In this document: piece by piece, positions 23,801 to 32,978 of the stretch | How positions within the stretch are numbered: the first letter of the stretch is position 1 | How the letters are laid out: each line of letters starts with the position of its first letter | From: Paenibacillus_V sp046244365 | GTDB lineage: Bacteria; Bacillota; Bacilli; Paenibacillales; NBRC-103111 | NCBI RefSeq assembly: GCF_046244365.1 | Contig: NZ_CP176395.1 | Location: 1,488,001 to 1,552,000, forward strand | DNA length: 64,000 bases | Direction of reading: 5' to 3' | Position numbers and translations under genes: made by a program | The notes under the pieces: model-generated | What the model was told of the DNA's origin: nothing | The model's input: the letters and a program-made list of their open reading frames with translations, nothing else | Databases searched by the model: none

Positions 23801-26800
23801 ACGGTACCTGTCGTTCATAACCTCAGTCAGGCAATCGGCGATGCCGGCAACTGGGCTGCCGACGGAAGCTCCGTGAAGGATGCGCGGGAAGGAAGTCTTA
23901 CGATCAGCAACGGTTCGTCCGCTTATACGGGAAGGACTTTCCAAAACGAGCTGTTGGAGTTCGAGATGAAATCGGATTCGGCAGGCGGAGTGGAATGGCC
24001 GGCCGTCAGCATCCGGCAAAAAGCAGCGGATAAAGTGCTGTGGGATCCGGCTAATGAGGGGTATATTTTGGTGTTCAAACCGGACGTCATCGAGCTGCAA
24101 AGGTTCAACGGCGGCGTACGCACGGTGTTTTACGGGAACATCGACGGTATGGAAGGAAGCGAAGGGCAGCTGCCCAACCACGTATTCGAAATGGGCAAGA
24201 AGCATCTGGTGCAGTTCGGTGCGTTGAACACGGCGGATGGCGTAAGGCTTATCGCGTATGTAGACGGCAAGAAGATTATCGATTATGTCGACAGCGGAAG
24301 CGGGAAAATCACTTCTGCCGGCTACATGGGGGTATATGCGTATTCGGCGCCTGTTACCTTGGGAGCGGTGCCGGTCATTCTTAACCTCAATCAAGCAATC
24401 GGCGATATCGACAACTGGGCTGTTGACGGAAGCTCCTTGAAGGAAGGGAAGGAAGGGAGCATTTCGATCAGCAATGGCTCCTCCGCTTATAAAGGGAGGA
24501 CATTCCAAAACGAACTGCTGGAGTTCGATATGAAATCGGATTCGGCAGGCGGAGTGGAATGGCCGGCGATCAGCATCCGGCAAAAAGCAGCGGATAAAGT
24601 GCTGTGGGATCCGGCGAACGAAGGGTATATCCTGGTGTTCAAACCTGACGTCATCGAGCTGCAAAGGTTCAATGGCGGCGTGCGCACGGTATTTTACGGC
24701 AACATCGACGGCATTGAAGGAAGCGAGGGACAGCTGCCCAACCATGTATTCGAAATGGGCAAGAAGCATCTGGTGCAGTTCAGCGCACTGAACACGGCAG
24801 ATGGGGTAAGGCTTGTAGCGGTCGTAGACGGCAAAAAAATAATCGATTTTGTCGACAGCGGAAGCGGGAAAATCACTGCAGCCGGTTATATGGGCGTATA
24901 CGCGTATTCGGCGCCTGTCGTATTGAGCAGCGTGTTTGATACGAACCAAGGAACGGCAGGCCCGACTCCGACTCCAACCCCGACGCCAAAACCGACACCG
25001 AGGCCGGGCGAAAATTTGGCATTAAACCAGTCGGCGACCGCGTATTACGCGGACGGAAGCAGAGCCAGCATGTGGTCCGGGTTCGAGGCGGCAAAAGCCG
25101 TTGACGGAAACGACGCGACGTTTGCGCTGGCGAATGAGAAACACCTCTGGCAGTTGCAGGTGGATTTGGGCTCCAATCAGATCATTGACCGAATTGTCGT
25201 GAAAATGCCTGAGACCCTTTACGCTACCGAGTTCGATATTAAAACGTCGACGGACGGGGCAGCCTTTACAACCGTCAAGCAGGTAACGGGATTCGCCTCG
25301 GGAACAAGCGACAATAAAATTGAAAAGACAACGGCCAAGTATGTCCGTGTCGTTGCCGTCAAACCGGATGGTCCTTATCAGACGGGGATCGAAATGGCCG
25401 TATCGGAGTTGGAAGTATATAATCCGATTCCAACGCCGACTCCGACGCCAACGCCGACACCGACACCAACGCCGACACCAACGCCGACACCGACACCGAC
25501 ACCGGACCCGACACCGAGTCCGACACCGGACCCGACACCAAGTCCGTCACCGGATCCAACGCCGGACCCGACACCGAGTCAGTCACCAAATCCAACACCG
25601 GACCCGACACCGAGTCCGTCACCGGATCCAACGCCGGCTCCGACAACGATGGCCGTTCCCGCTCTGGAACCTGGCGTTGCTGCTGCGGTTAAGCGTGAAT
25701 GGGAAGCGGCGCTCGTCGGTTTGATTAACGGAAAACCTGAAGGCGAGGATGCCCAAACAACGCAAAGAAGGGCAACAAATGCCGCAGCGATGGCAATCGA
25801 GAAGCAATCCGAAATCAAGCTTAACCGTTTTGTGATTGCAGAAGGCGATACGGCCGTATTGGATTTGGATACAAGTCAATTCAATAGCGTATTTGCCGCA
25901 ATCACAAGTCACGCAGCCGAGGTAAACGCTATATTAGCCAAGCTTGAACCGGGTGCCGAGCCTGCTGCTGTTACGGCAACGCTCGATCTGGGCGAACAGT
26001 CCGCCAAGCATGCCGAAATCAGGATTAGCGCGGAATTGGTTCAAAAAGCTAAAGATGCCGGCGTTGCTGCTATCGCCGTCAAGATTAACGGAGTATCGTT
26101 AACGATCGATGTGAATCAGCTGCATGGCGATACGACGCTGCGTGTATCCAAGCAAGTGCCGTCCGCTATAACGGATGTTACCCGTCTAAAAGCGGTTTCG
26201 GATGTATATGATTTTACATTTACGAACGCTGCGAATGGCAAGGTGACCTTTACGAAGCCAGTCATCGTCAAAATGCCGATTGCAAGCACAGCGGGCGTTG
26301 ATACCGACTTACTGACGCTTGCCAAAGTGGTTGACGGGAAATTAGCGTTTTACGGCGGCCGGTACAACCCGGCAATGAAATATTTTGAAGCCGAGCGAAG
26401 CTCGTTCTCCACCTATGCGGTTGTTGAAAACAAGGTGGCTTTCAACGATACCGCAGGTGTGGAGGCTTGGGCGGGCCAAGCGATCCGAATCGCAGCTGCC
26501 AAGGGAATTATCGAAGGCCGCGGAAACGGCAATTATGCGCCCGACGACAAGATAACCCGTGCAGAGTTCGCAGCCATGATCGTAAGGATGTTCCATTTGG
26601 AAGACAACACGGCGGCTTCTCCATTCCGCGATGTGAAAGCGGACGACTGGTTTCATTCTACGGTAGCGGCAGCGGCTAAGGCCGGCATTATTAACGGACG
26701 TACCGCTGAAACCTTCGCACCCGACGAAACGATCACCCGCGCCGAAATGGCAACCATCGCCGCCAGAGCGCTAATGATTGTCAAGGGCTTTAAGAAAGCA

Positions 26801-26986
26801 ACAGATTCAATTGCGGCACTGCCGCCATTCGATGATGCGGACGAGATTCATGAATCTTTATCCGACGGAGTTGCGTTTGCCTTTAATGAAGGAATCGTCG
26901 TCGGATCGGGCGACGGCTTTCAGCCTAACCGCTCGTCTACACGCGCTGAAGCGGCTGTAGTGATTTCAAGATTGTTGACGAAATAA
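20825..26986 (+). CDS. Giant secreted beta-helix protein with triple repeat, F5/8C and SLH domains
   Basis: The ATG at 20825 follows GGAGG; the frame before it from 20762 is not a credible start (2053 aa). In order: signal peptide (about 1-36, ending in a SAYAA-type cleavage site); a right-handed parallel beta-helix (about 40-600, with GDGGGIYTLSAQPDSTISGN and many N-x-I-x-x-N turns), as in polysaccharide lyases and GH141-like hydrolases; a linker domain to about 810; three nearly identical 188-aa modules (about 811-1373), probably beta-sandwich binding modules; a PTPTP linker; an F5/8 type C carbohydrate-binding domain (about 1395-1530); a long Pro-Thr/Ser-Pro linker; a spacer domain; and three SLH domains at the C-terminus (about 1855-2053) for cell-wall attachment. 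It probably binds and cuts a polysaccharide at the cell surface for the adjoining importer. Catalytic residues cannot be assigned. Confidence 0.85.
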   Translation: MKGYCGKISKVLLSLMLGFSTLLLSVSSFPQSAYAAATTLFASPAGSGNDCTIDAPCSLSDAQTKVRTLNASMTGDIIVYLRDGTYNLSSTIELTSADSGTGGFQVIYEAYPGESPVLSGGQTVTGWSLHDSGQNIYRAFVGTELNTRQLYVDGVRASRARGADNPAGFTKTSTGYTAPDTSMSGWGNQSNIEIVGFNAWKSFRCPVSSISGTAVAMQNHCWNNSQLSGTPGLNAIAWIENAYELLDSEGEWYLDRTAGYLYYKPLAGQNMATAVAVAPKLQTLLSGTGTLDAPLQNVQIKGLTFAYATWLQPSTSDGYVPLQAGFTYTGFHAAATQNLTKTVGNVTFHAAKSVRLERNRFTHLGGAGLVFEYGSQNNTIIGNVFEDISASAIQIGDVTPSHVNPADIRERNTHNTVRSNYISHAGAEYFDSPGIFGGYTSYSTITHNEVANLPYTGISQGWGWGTNSYAQNNQITNNYIHDVMKVLGDGGGIYTLSAQPDSTISGNHLQSMYGSYGGWGIYPDEGSAYFTITNNVVEQTGRWISMWTGTIHDNIVRHNYSDTSSMANACTNCTVIDNTTVKNGSWPAEAQTIMNQAGLEQAYWDLSPLTRRLDSPWPAWDQDGKASKEWTAPTRGYVRLADTVSSANATVNGSVYKNNDVIWGPQTVLQGEAKSYQFNLKVLKGDSVRFVVYGDGNPDLNTISWNPVLKFDAVPAACEFIKFNVPGQLQSKINTGTREIFVTVQEDTDLTNLTPDAELSEECRSIPGIADARDFSQTVTYDLQDDEGTFSKTWKVFVTKMSAATGIRGYNINQAIGDADNWLADGSSLKDAREGSIAISNGSAAYKGRTFQNELLEFEMKSDSAGGVEWPAISIRQKAADKVLWDPANEGYILVFKPDVIELQRFNGGVRTVFYGNIDGIVGSEGQLPNHVFEMGKKHLVQFGTLNTAEGVRLAVYVDGKKVIDYVDNGSGKITSAGYMGIYAYSAPVTLGTVPVVHNLSQAIGDAGNWAADGSSVKDAREGSLTISNGSSAYTGRTFQNELLEFEMKSDSAGGVEWPAVSIRQKAADKVLWDPANEGYILVFKPDVIELQRFNGGVRTVFYGNIDGMEGSEGQLPNHVFEMGKKHLVQFGALNTADGVRLIAYVDGKKIIDYVDSGSGKITSAGYMGVYAYSAPVTLGAVPVILNLNQAIGDIDNWAVDGSSLKEGKEGSISISNGSSAYKGRTFQNELLEFDMKSDSAGGVEWPAISIRQKAADKVLWDPANEGYILVFKPDVIELQRFNGGVRTVFYGNIDGIEGSEGQLPNHVFEMGKKHLVQFSALNTADGVRLVAVVDGKKIIDFVDSGSGKITAAGYMGVYAYSAPVVLSSVFDTNQGTAGPTPTPTPTPKPTPRPGENLALNQSATAYYADGSRASMWSGFEAAKAVDGNDATFALANEKHLWQLQVDLGSNQIIDRIVVKMPETLYATEFDIKTSTDGAAFTTVKQVTGFASGTSDNKIEKTTAKYVRVVAVKPDGPYQTGIEMAVSELEVYNPIPTPTPTPTPTPTPTPTPTPTPTPTPDPTPSPTPDPTPSPSPDPTPDPTPSQSPNPTPDPTPSPSPDPTPAPTTMAVPALEPGVAAAVKREWEAALVGLINGKPEGEDAQTTQRRATNAAAMAIEKQSEIKLNRFVIAEGDTAVLDLDTSQFNSVFAAITSHAAEVNAILAKLEPGAEPAAVTATLDLGEQSAKHAEIRISAELVQKAKDAGVAAIAVKINGVSLTIDVNQLHGDTTLRVSKQVPSAITDVTRLKAVSDVYDFTFTNAANGKVTFTKPVIVKMPIASTAGVDTDLLTLAKVVDGKLAFYGGRYNPAMKYFEAERSSFSTYAVVENKVAFNDTAGVEAWAGQAIRIAAAKGIIEGRGNGNYAPDDKITRAEFAAMIVRMFHLEDNTAASPFRDVKADDWFHSTVAAAAKAGIINGRTAETFAPDETITRAEMATIAARALMIVKGFKKATDSIAALPPFDDADEIHESLSDGVAFAFNEGIVVGSGDGFQPNRSSTRAEAAVVISRLLTK
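23255..24946 (+). repeat. Three in-frame tandem repeats of 564 bp
   Basis: Units start at about 23255, 23819 and 24383, each 564 bp (188 codons), beginning N-x-NQAIGD or NLSQAIGD and ending YAYSAPVTL or YAYSAPVVL. They are nearly identical at the nucleotide level over long stretches, implying recent duplication or ongoing gene conversion. Such repeats are also prone to assembly collapse or expansion. Confidence 0.9.
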
Positions 26987-26987
26987 A

Positions 26988-27058
26988 CCCAGCTGCTAGC
27001 TCATTTACCCTTCCTCTCCTTACCTGTGCGTACAAGGGGAGGAGGGAAACTGGGCTTA
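26988..27058 (+). terminator. Probable terminator after the SLH beta-helix gene
   Basis: CCCAG ... TTTACCCTTCCTCTCCTT pairs with AAGGGGAGGAGGGAAACTGGG around a loop. The following T-run is weak. Directly after the stop codon. Confidence 0.5.
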
Positions 27059-27150
27059 TGCATGCGGGCGGATTGAGGACAGACACGGATTTCAAGCGAT
27101 TACGAATTCATCTCCATGATTCTAAATAGGAATTGGAGGAATAGTGTCCG

Positions 27151-29818
27151 ATGAAGAAAAGATCCGGAACTTTTAGTAGGGTGTTGCTCAGCATCATGCT
27201 TGGCTTTTCCGCTTTATTATCGTCTGTTTCCTCATTTCCGCAGCATGCGGCTGCAGCAGCAACATCGCTTTACGCATCGCCGGCGGGCAGCGGAAGCACA
27301 TGTACCTTGGAAGCTCCTTGTTCGCTTACGGGCGCTCAAGCGAAGGTCCGCACGCTGAATGCGAGCATGACCGGAGACATCATCGTTTATTTGCGCGGCG
27401 GTACGTACAACTTGACGTCGACCTTCGAGCTTACTTCGGCGGACTCCGGAACCGGAGGCTTTCAGGTGATTTATGAAGCCTATTCGGGAGAAACGCCGGT
27501 TCTCAGCGGCGGGCAGTCGATCGCAAGCTGGAGCTTGTTCGACAGCGGGCAGAACATTTACCGTTCGAATGTCGGCACCGGCTTGAATACGCGGCAGCTT
27601 TACGTAAACGGGGTTCGGGCGACGCGAGCGCGAGGCAATGACAATCCGCTTGGTTTCACGAAAACGTCCACGGGTTTTACCGCCCCGAATTCGAGCATGT
27701 CCGGCTGGGGAAACAAAAGCAATATCGAGATCGTCGGCTCTCACGCATGGAAAAGCTTCCGCTGCCCGGTTTCCTCGATCTCGGGAACGGCCGTTACCAT
27801 GCAAAACCATTGCTGGAACAATTCGCAGCTAAGCGGCACGCCAAGCTTGGATTCGATAGCATGGATCGAAAATGCCTACGAGCTTCTGGATTCGGAAGGG
27901 GAGTGGTATTTGGACCGGACAGCCGGGTACCTCTACTATAAGCCTTTTGCCGGAGAAAATATGGCGACAGCCGTTGTCGTTGCGCCAACGCTGCAGACGT
28001 TACTCAGCGGAACAGGAACGCTGGATGCGCCGCTGCAAAACGTGAAAATCAAAGGCCTTACGTTCGCCTATGCCACATGGCTGCAGCCAAGCACGAGTGA
28101 CGGCTACGTGCCGCTTCAAGCGGGGTTTACCTACACCGGGTTTCGTGAAGCGGCTAATCAAGATTTAACAAAGACCCTCGGTAACGTTATCTTCCATGCG
28201 GCCAAATCCGTAAGGCTGGAGCGCAACAAGTTTATCCATTTAGGCGGAGCCGGCCTCGTTTTCGAGTACGGAAGCCAGAACAATATGATCATCGGAAACG
28301 TGTTCGAAGACATATCCGCGAGCGCCATCCAGATCGGCGATGTGATGACTGCCAACCCTGCCGACATCAGGGAGCGCAATTCTCATAACACCGTTCAGAG
28401 TAACTACATCACAAATGCGGGAGCAGAATATTTCGATGCGCCGGGCATTTTTGGCGGGTATACGAGCTATTCGACCATTACGCACAACGAGGTGGCGAAT
28501 CTGCCCTATACGGGCATCTCTCAAGGCTGGGGATGGGGCACCGATTCGTATGCGCAAAACAATCAAATCACGGGCAATTACATTCACGATGTGATGAACA
28601 TACTCGGGGATGGAGGGGGGATTTACACCCTAAGCGCCCAGCCGGATTCCACGATTAGCGGGAACCATTTGCAAAATATGTACGGCTCCTATGGAGCTAT
28701 ATCCGGATGAAGGCAGCGCCTATTTTACGATAACGGGCAATGTGGTGAGACAAACGGGAAGATGGATATCGATGTGGACGGGTTCGATTCATGACAACAT
28801 CGTTCAAAATAATTATTCGGATACGGCGGAAATGGCCAATGCGTGTCAGAGCTGTACGGTATCAGGCAATACCGTGGTAACGAATGGCACCTGGCCGGCC
28901 GGCGCGCAAACGATTATGAACGATGCCGGAATCGAAGCGGCCTATCAAGATATCAAACCGATAGCCGCACCCAATCAGAATTTGGCCTTGAACAAAACCG
29001 CAACCGCGTATTTCTCGAACGGTAGCACGGCGACCATGTTTGCAGGTTATGAGGCGGCAAAGGCCGTTGACGGAAAAGCGTCTACGTATGCGCTGGCGAA
29101 CGGCCAGCATATTTGGCAGCTGCAAGTGGATTTGGGAGCGGCTCAAAGCATCGGCAGAATTGTCGTGAAAATGCCTGCGAGCCTGTTTGCCACCGCCTTC
29201 GATCTGAAAACGTCGACGGACGGGACGAACTTTACAACAGTAAAGCAAGTAACGGGATTCTCTTCCGGAACAAGCGACAATACGATTTCCGTGACAAATG
29301 CCAGATATGTCCGAGTCGTTGCCGTCGCGCCGCACGGTCCGAATCAAACCGGGATCGAAATGGCCATATCGGAATTGGAAGTATACGCGCCGGCGCCGAA
29401 TCAGAATTTGGCCTTCAACCAGGCCGCAACCGCTTATTTTGCTAACGGCAGCACAGCAACGATGTGGTCGGGCTTCGAGGCGCCAAAAGCCGTTGACGGA
29501 AACGCCGCCACGTATGCGCTGGCGAACGGTCAACACGTATGGCAGCTGCAAGTGGATTTGGGCTTCATTCAAACTATCGGCAGAATCGTCGTGAAAATGC
29601 CGTCGAACCTGTACGCTACAGCATTCGATATCAAAACGTCGACGGACGGGGTAACGTTTACGACCGTCAAGCAAGTAACGGGCTTCGCTTCGGGAACGAG
29701 CGACAACACGATTGCTGCGACAAATGCGAGGTATATCCGCGTCGTTGCCGTGTCGCCGAACGGACCGAATCAGACGGGGATCGAAATGGCCATATCGGAA
29801 TTGGAAGTATACAAATGA
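27151..29818 (+). pseudogene. Second secreted beta-helix protein, frameshifted
   Basis: A paralogue of the preceding giant gene, with the same GGAGG-to-ATG spacing. The signal peptide and beta-helix match closely up to residue about 513. There, compared with the same place in the first gene (near 22370-22400), eight bases are missing at about 28693-28703, so the first frame stops at 28710. The continuation in the frame from 28691 completes the beta-helix and adds two F5/8 type C domains (each about 130 aa, NLALNKTATAYFSNG and NLAFNQAATAYFANG). There are no triple modules and no SLH domains, so the intact ancestor was a free secreted protein of about 890 aa. Either real inactivation or an assembly error between near-identical paralogues. 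Confidence 0.85.
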
Positions 29819-29828
29819 ACGACTATTA

Positions 29829-29995
29829 CTAGGGCGTGTCTGAAAACCCACTCAGGGTCATCTTTCACCGCCTTTTCGCCCCCTGCTTCGTTCCGTTTGC
29901 TTGACGTACCCCCGGTACGCCTTCACAAACGCGCCTTGCATGGAACGAAAATTCGGCAAAATCTGCTCCCCTCGGAGTTTCCAGACACGCCCTAG
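29829..29995. mobile_element. MITE-like element of about 167 bp
   Basis: CTAGGGCGTGTCTG at 29829-29842 is exactly inverted as CAGACACGCCCTAG at 29982-29995. The inner sequence has further complementary parts (TTCGTTCC with GGAACGAA; GTACCCCCGGTAC), so the whole can fold into a long hairpin. No coding frame. CTAG at the ends may include a duplicated target. Likely a non-autonomous transposable repeat. Confidence 0.65.
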
Positions 29996-30035
29996 AGATA
30001 AAATAGCTTTACTAGGATGAGAGGAGAAATATCAA

Positions 30036-31184
30036 ATGACCATCAAAGTAGGAATTGCCGGCGTGAGGGGCCTTAGCATGCTGACCGGCTTTAAATCCAT
30101 TCCGGATACCGAAGTGGTAGCGCTCTGCGATCTGGATGAAGACTATCTTCAGATGCAAGCCAAGAAGCACGATATCCCCCGCACGTATAGAATTTTTGAA
30201 GACATGCTCGCCTCGGATATCGATGCCGTGGTCATCTCAACGCCGATGCAGCTGCACGTGCCGCAAACCATTCAAGCGCTCCAAAGCGGCAAGCATGTGA
30301 TGTGCGAGGTTACGGCCGGCGTAACGATGGATGAGCTTTGGTGGTTGAAAGAAACCGTGGAACAATCCGGGAAGGTTTACATGCTGGCCGAAAACTACTG
30401 CTATATTCCGCAAAACCAGCTCATCGGCAGCATGGTCAGGAAGGGAATGTTCGGGGAGATTTATTTCGGCGAAGGCGAATATTTGCACAATACCCGCGAG
30501 CTTGCTTATCGGTTCAATCGCCCCGGCGCCGGAGAGAGTGCAACTCCTACGTGGCGCAAATACTGGCAGCTCGGCAAACGCGGCAACTTTTACCCGACGC
30601 ATAGTTTAGGGCCGGTCATGCAATGGTTTCAGGGCGACCGCATTCGATCCGTCTCCACCTTCGCGACCGGCTGGCATACAGACAAACGCTTTAGACAAGA
30701 GGATACGTCCATTACGCTGTGTCAGATGGAAAGCGGGAAGCTGATCAAGCTCCGGATGGACTGCATATCGAACCGTCCGCACAACATGAGCTACTATACG
30801 CTTCAAGGGACGAAGGGCAGCTATGAAGCGCCGCGCGGACTCGGGGATCAGCATAAAGTGTACTTTGCCGCGGACGGTGAAAACCCGGATCATGCCGAAT
30901 GGCGGCCGCTCAGCGACTTTAACGAGTATTTGCCCGAAAGATACAAAAACGTAACCGAGGAGCAAAAATCCGCGGGTCATTGGGGCGGCGATTTCTTCAT
31001 TGTCGAAGATTTCGTCAACGCCATGAAGGGGCTGCAGAAACCGGCGATCGATGTCTATGACGCCTGCGAATGGACGGCCGTGGCGCTGCTGTCCGAGTTG
31101 TCGGTCATGAACGGCGGGCGGACGATGGAAATGCCCGATTTTCGCAAAAATTCCACGTACGGCGAGCAGATCGTCAAATTGTGA
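30036..31184 (+). CDS. Gfo/Idh/MocA-family oxidoreductase
   Basis: A 382-aa enzyme with a GAGAGGAG site upstream. The N-terminal Rossmann fold is clear (VGIAGVRGLSMLTGFKSIPD, then VVALCDLDE), with the family's STPMQLHVPQ and a glutamate-containing CEVTAG strand where the EKP motif normally lies; the lysine-proline of EKP is not conserved here. The C-terminal domain carries NYCYIPQN and TLQGTKGSYEAPRG. Such enzymes oxidise or reduce sugars and inositols with NAD(P). It starts an apparent operon with the dehydratase and M20 hydrolase that follow. Confidence 0.88.
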   Translation: MTIKVGIAGVRGLSMLTGFKSIPDTEVVALCDLDEDYLQMQAKKHDIPRTYRIFEDMLASDIDAVVISTPMQLHVPQTIQALQSGKHVMCEVTAGVTMDELWWLKETVEQSGKVYMLAENYCYIPQNQLIGSMVRKGMFGEIYFGEGEYLHNTRELAYRFNRPGAGESATPTWRKYWQLGKRGNFYPTHSLGPVMQWFQGDRIRSVSTFATGWHTDKRFRQEDTSITLCQMESGKLIKLRMDCISNRPHNMSYYTLQGTKGSYEAPRGLGDQHKVYFAADGENPDHAEWRPLSDFNEYLPERYKNVTEEQKSAGHWGGDFFIVEDFVNAMKGLQKPAIDVYDACEWTAVALLSELSVMNGGRTMEMPDFRKNSTYGEQIVKL

Positions 31185-31199
31185 GAAAAGGAGAAACCG

Positions 31200-32933
31200 A
31201 TGAAATTACGCAGCAGCGAGTGGTTCGAAAACGACAACGCCGAATTGACCTTCCAGCATCGTTCCGCGATGCGGGCGATGGGGCATAATCCCGACACCTT
31301 CGTCGGCAAGCCGATTATCGGCATTTTTAACGCTTGGAACGATTTCAACAGCTGTAATTATCCGCATAAGGAATTGGTCGAATACGTCAAAAAGGGCGTG
31401 CTGCTTGCGGGCGGTTATCCGATCGAGCTGCATACGATTTCCACGCCGGCCGACTTTATGAAGCCGTCCGACCTGCTGTATCGGAACCTGCTCTCCATGG
31501 ATCTGGAGGAAAGCATCCGGTCGCAGCCGATTGACGGCGTCGTGCTGCTGTGCGAATGCGACAAAACGGTGCCCGCCCAGCTGATGGCTGCGGCGAGCTG
31601 CGACCTGCCGGCCCTGCAATTGGCCGCCGGCCATCGTTCGTCGGGCAGCTTTCGCGGCAAGACGGTCAATTACGGCACGGACCTATGGAAGTATTCGGAC
31701 GACTATAAAGCCGGACTGCTGTCCGATGAAGAATGGCGGGAGCTGGAGACATCCATCTCCTGCACCTTGGGCGGATGTCCGGTCATGGGATCGGCGTCGA
31801 CGATGAAAAGCTTGTCCGAGATGCTTGGCATGATGCTTCCCGGCACGTCCAGCATTCCGGCTACCGACGCCAGGCGCAAAATAGCGGCCGAAGCGACCGG
31901 TATGCGAATCGTCGAGATGGTGCGGGAAAACCTCACGCCTTCCCGCTTAATGACCGAGCCTGCTTTTCATAACGCGATCAAGCTGCTGGCGGCGATGGGC
32001 GGCTCTACGAATGCGGCGATTCATTTGACGGCTATCGCGGGAAGGTTCGGTATCCGGATCCCGATCGAGCGATACGCGGAGCTGACGGAGTCGGTGCCGC
32101 TCATCGTCAACCTGCAGCCAAGCGGATCGTACAGCATGGACGATTTCCATCGGGCAGGCGGATTGCAGCGGGTCATCCATAATCTGATGCCGATGCTCAA
32201 CCAAGATTGCCTGGGCTGTACCGGCGAAACGATCGGGCGCATCTACGGCTCGGAGATGCCGGAATACGAGACGACGGCGGAAGTTATCGCCGCGCTTGGG
32301 GCACCGTTCAAGGAGCGTGCCGGCTTGGGCATTTTGAAAGGGAATCTTGCGCCGCAGGGGGCGGTTATTAAGAAGTCCGCCGTCTCTCCTCATTTGGTAA
32401 AGCACCGCGGGCAAGCCGTCGTGTTCGAAAGCTACGGGGATATGCTGGCGCGGATCGACAGCGACGAGCTGGAGGTGACGGCGGATCACGTGCTGGTCTT
32501 GAAATATTGCGGTCCGGTGGCGATGGGGATGCCCGAGTGGGGCTCCATTCCGATTCCGGCGAAGCTGCTGAAGCAGGGCGTGCGAGATATGGTGCGGATC
32601 AGCGACGCGCGGATGAGCGGAACCAGCTACGGTGCGGTTGTTCTGCATGCCGCGCCCGAAGCGGCGGTCGGGGGTCCCCTTGCCATCGTGCAAGAAGGCG
32701 ACTGGATCGAGCTCGATATCGAGGCTTCGACGATTCGCCTGATGCTGGACGACAGCGAGATCGAAGCCCGGCTGGCAGCCTGGCAGCCGCCGGAAGCGCA
32801 GCATAAACGCGGTTATCCGCGTCTGTTCGCCGAGCATACGCTGCAAGCGCCGGAAGGCTGCGACCTGGACGTGCTGCGTCCCGATAACAAGGAGGAAGCC
32901 GTCTTCGTCCCGCCGATCGTCGGCAGAGGGTAA
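31200..32933 (+). CDS. IlvD/Edd-family sugar-acid dehydratase
   Basis: A 577-aa enzyme 15 bp after the previous gene, with AAAGGAGAAACC upstream. The three cysteines that hold the Fe-S cluster in this family are present in FNSCNYPHKEL, LLCECDKTVPAQ and TLGGCPVMGSASTM; the C-terminal DARMSGTSYG matches the catalytic-serine motif (GRFSGASRG in true IlvD). It differs from the housekeeping ilvD at 52360 in these motifs and groups by eye with aldonic-acid dehydratases (arabinonate, xylonate, galactonate type), which convert an aldonate to 2-keto-3-deoxy acid. In the cluster it would follow oxidation of a sugar by the Gfo-type enzyme. Confidence 0.85.
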   Translation: MKLRSSEWFENDNAELTFQHRSAMRAMGHNPDTFVGKPIIGIFNAWNDFNSCNYPHKELVEYVKKGVLLAGGYPIELHTISTPADFMKPSDLLYRNLLSMDLEESIRSQPIDGVVLLCECDKTVPAQLMAAASCDLPALQLAAGHRSSGSFRGKTVNYGTDLWKYSDDYKAGLLSDEEWRELETSISCTLGGCPVMGSASTMKSLSEMLGMMLPGTSSIPATDARRKIAAEATGMRIVEMVRENLTPSRLMTEPAFHNAIKLLAAMGGSTNAAIHLTAIAGRFGIRIPIERYAELTESVPLIVNLQPSGSYSMDDFHRAGGLQRVIHNLMPMLNQDCLGCTGETIGRIYGSEMPEYETTAEVIAALGAPFKERAGLGILKGNLAPQGAVIKKSAVSPHLVKHRGQAVVFESYGDMLARIDSDELEVTADHVLVLKYCGPVAMGMPEWGSIPIPAKLLKQGVRDMVRISDARMSGTSYGAVVLHAAPEAAVGGPLAIVQEGDWIELDIEASTIRLMLDDSEIEARLAAWQPPEAQHKRGYPRLFAEHTLQAPEGCDLDVLRPDNKEEAVFVPPIVGRG

Positions 32934-32978
32934 GCTGCTTCGTTCATCAACACAGCGGAGAAAGAAGGGGAAGGCACA

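Noticed and set aside
23099..24949. 616-codon open frame on the minus strand
   Set aside because: It lies exactly opposite the three in-frame repeats of the giant surface protein; one open antisense frame is simply copied three times. No ribosome binding site and no sensible protein features.
25429..25645. Short tandem repeats that could suggest a CRISPR array
   Set aside because: They are in frame and encode a Pro-Thr/Ser-Pro linker between domains of the surface protein; units are 6-18 bp without spacers.
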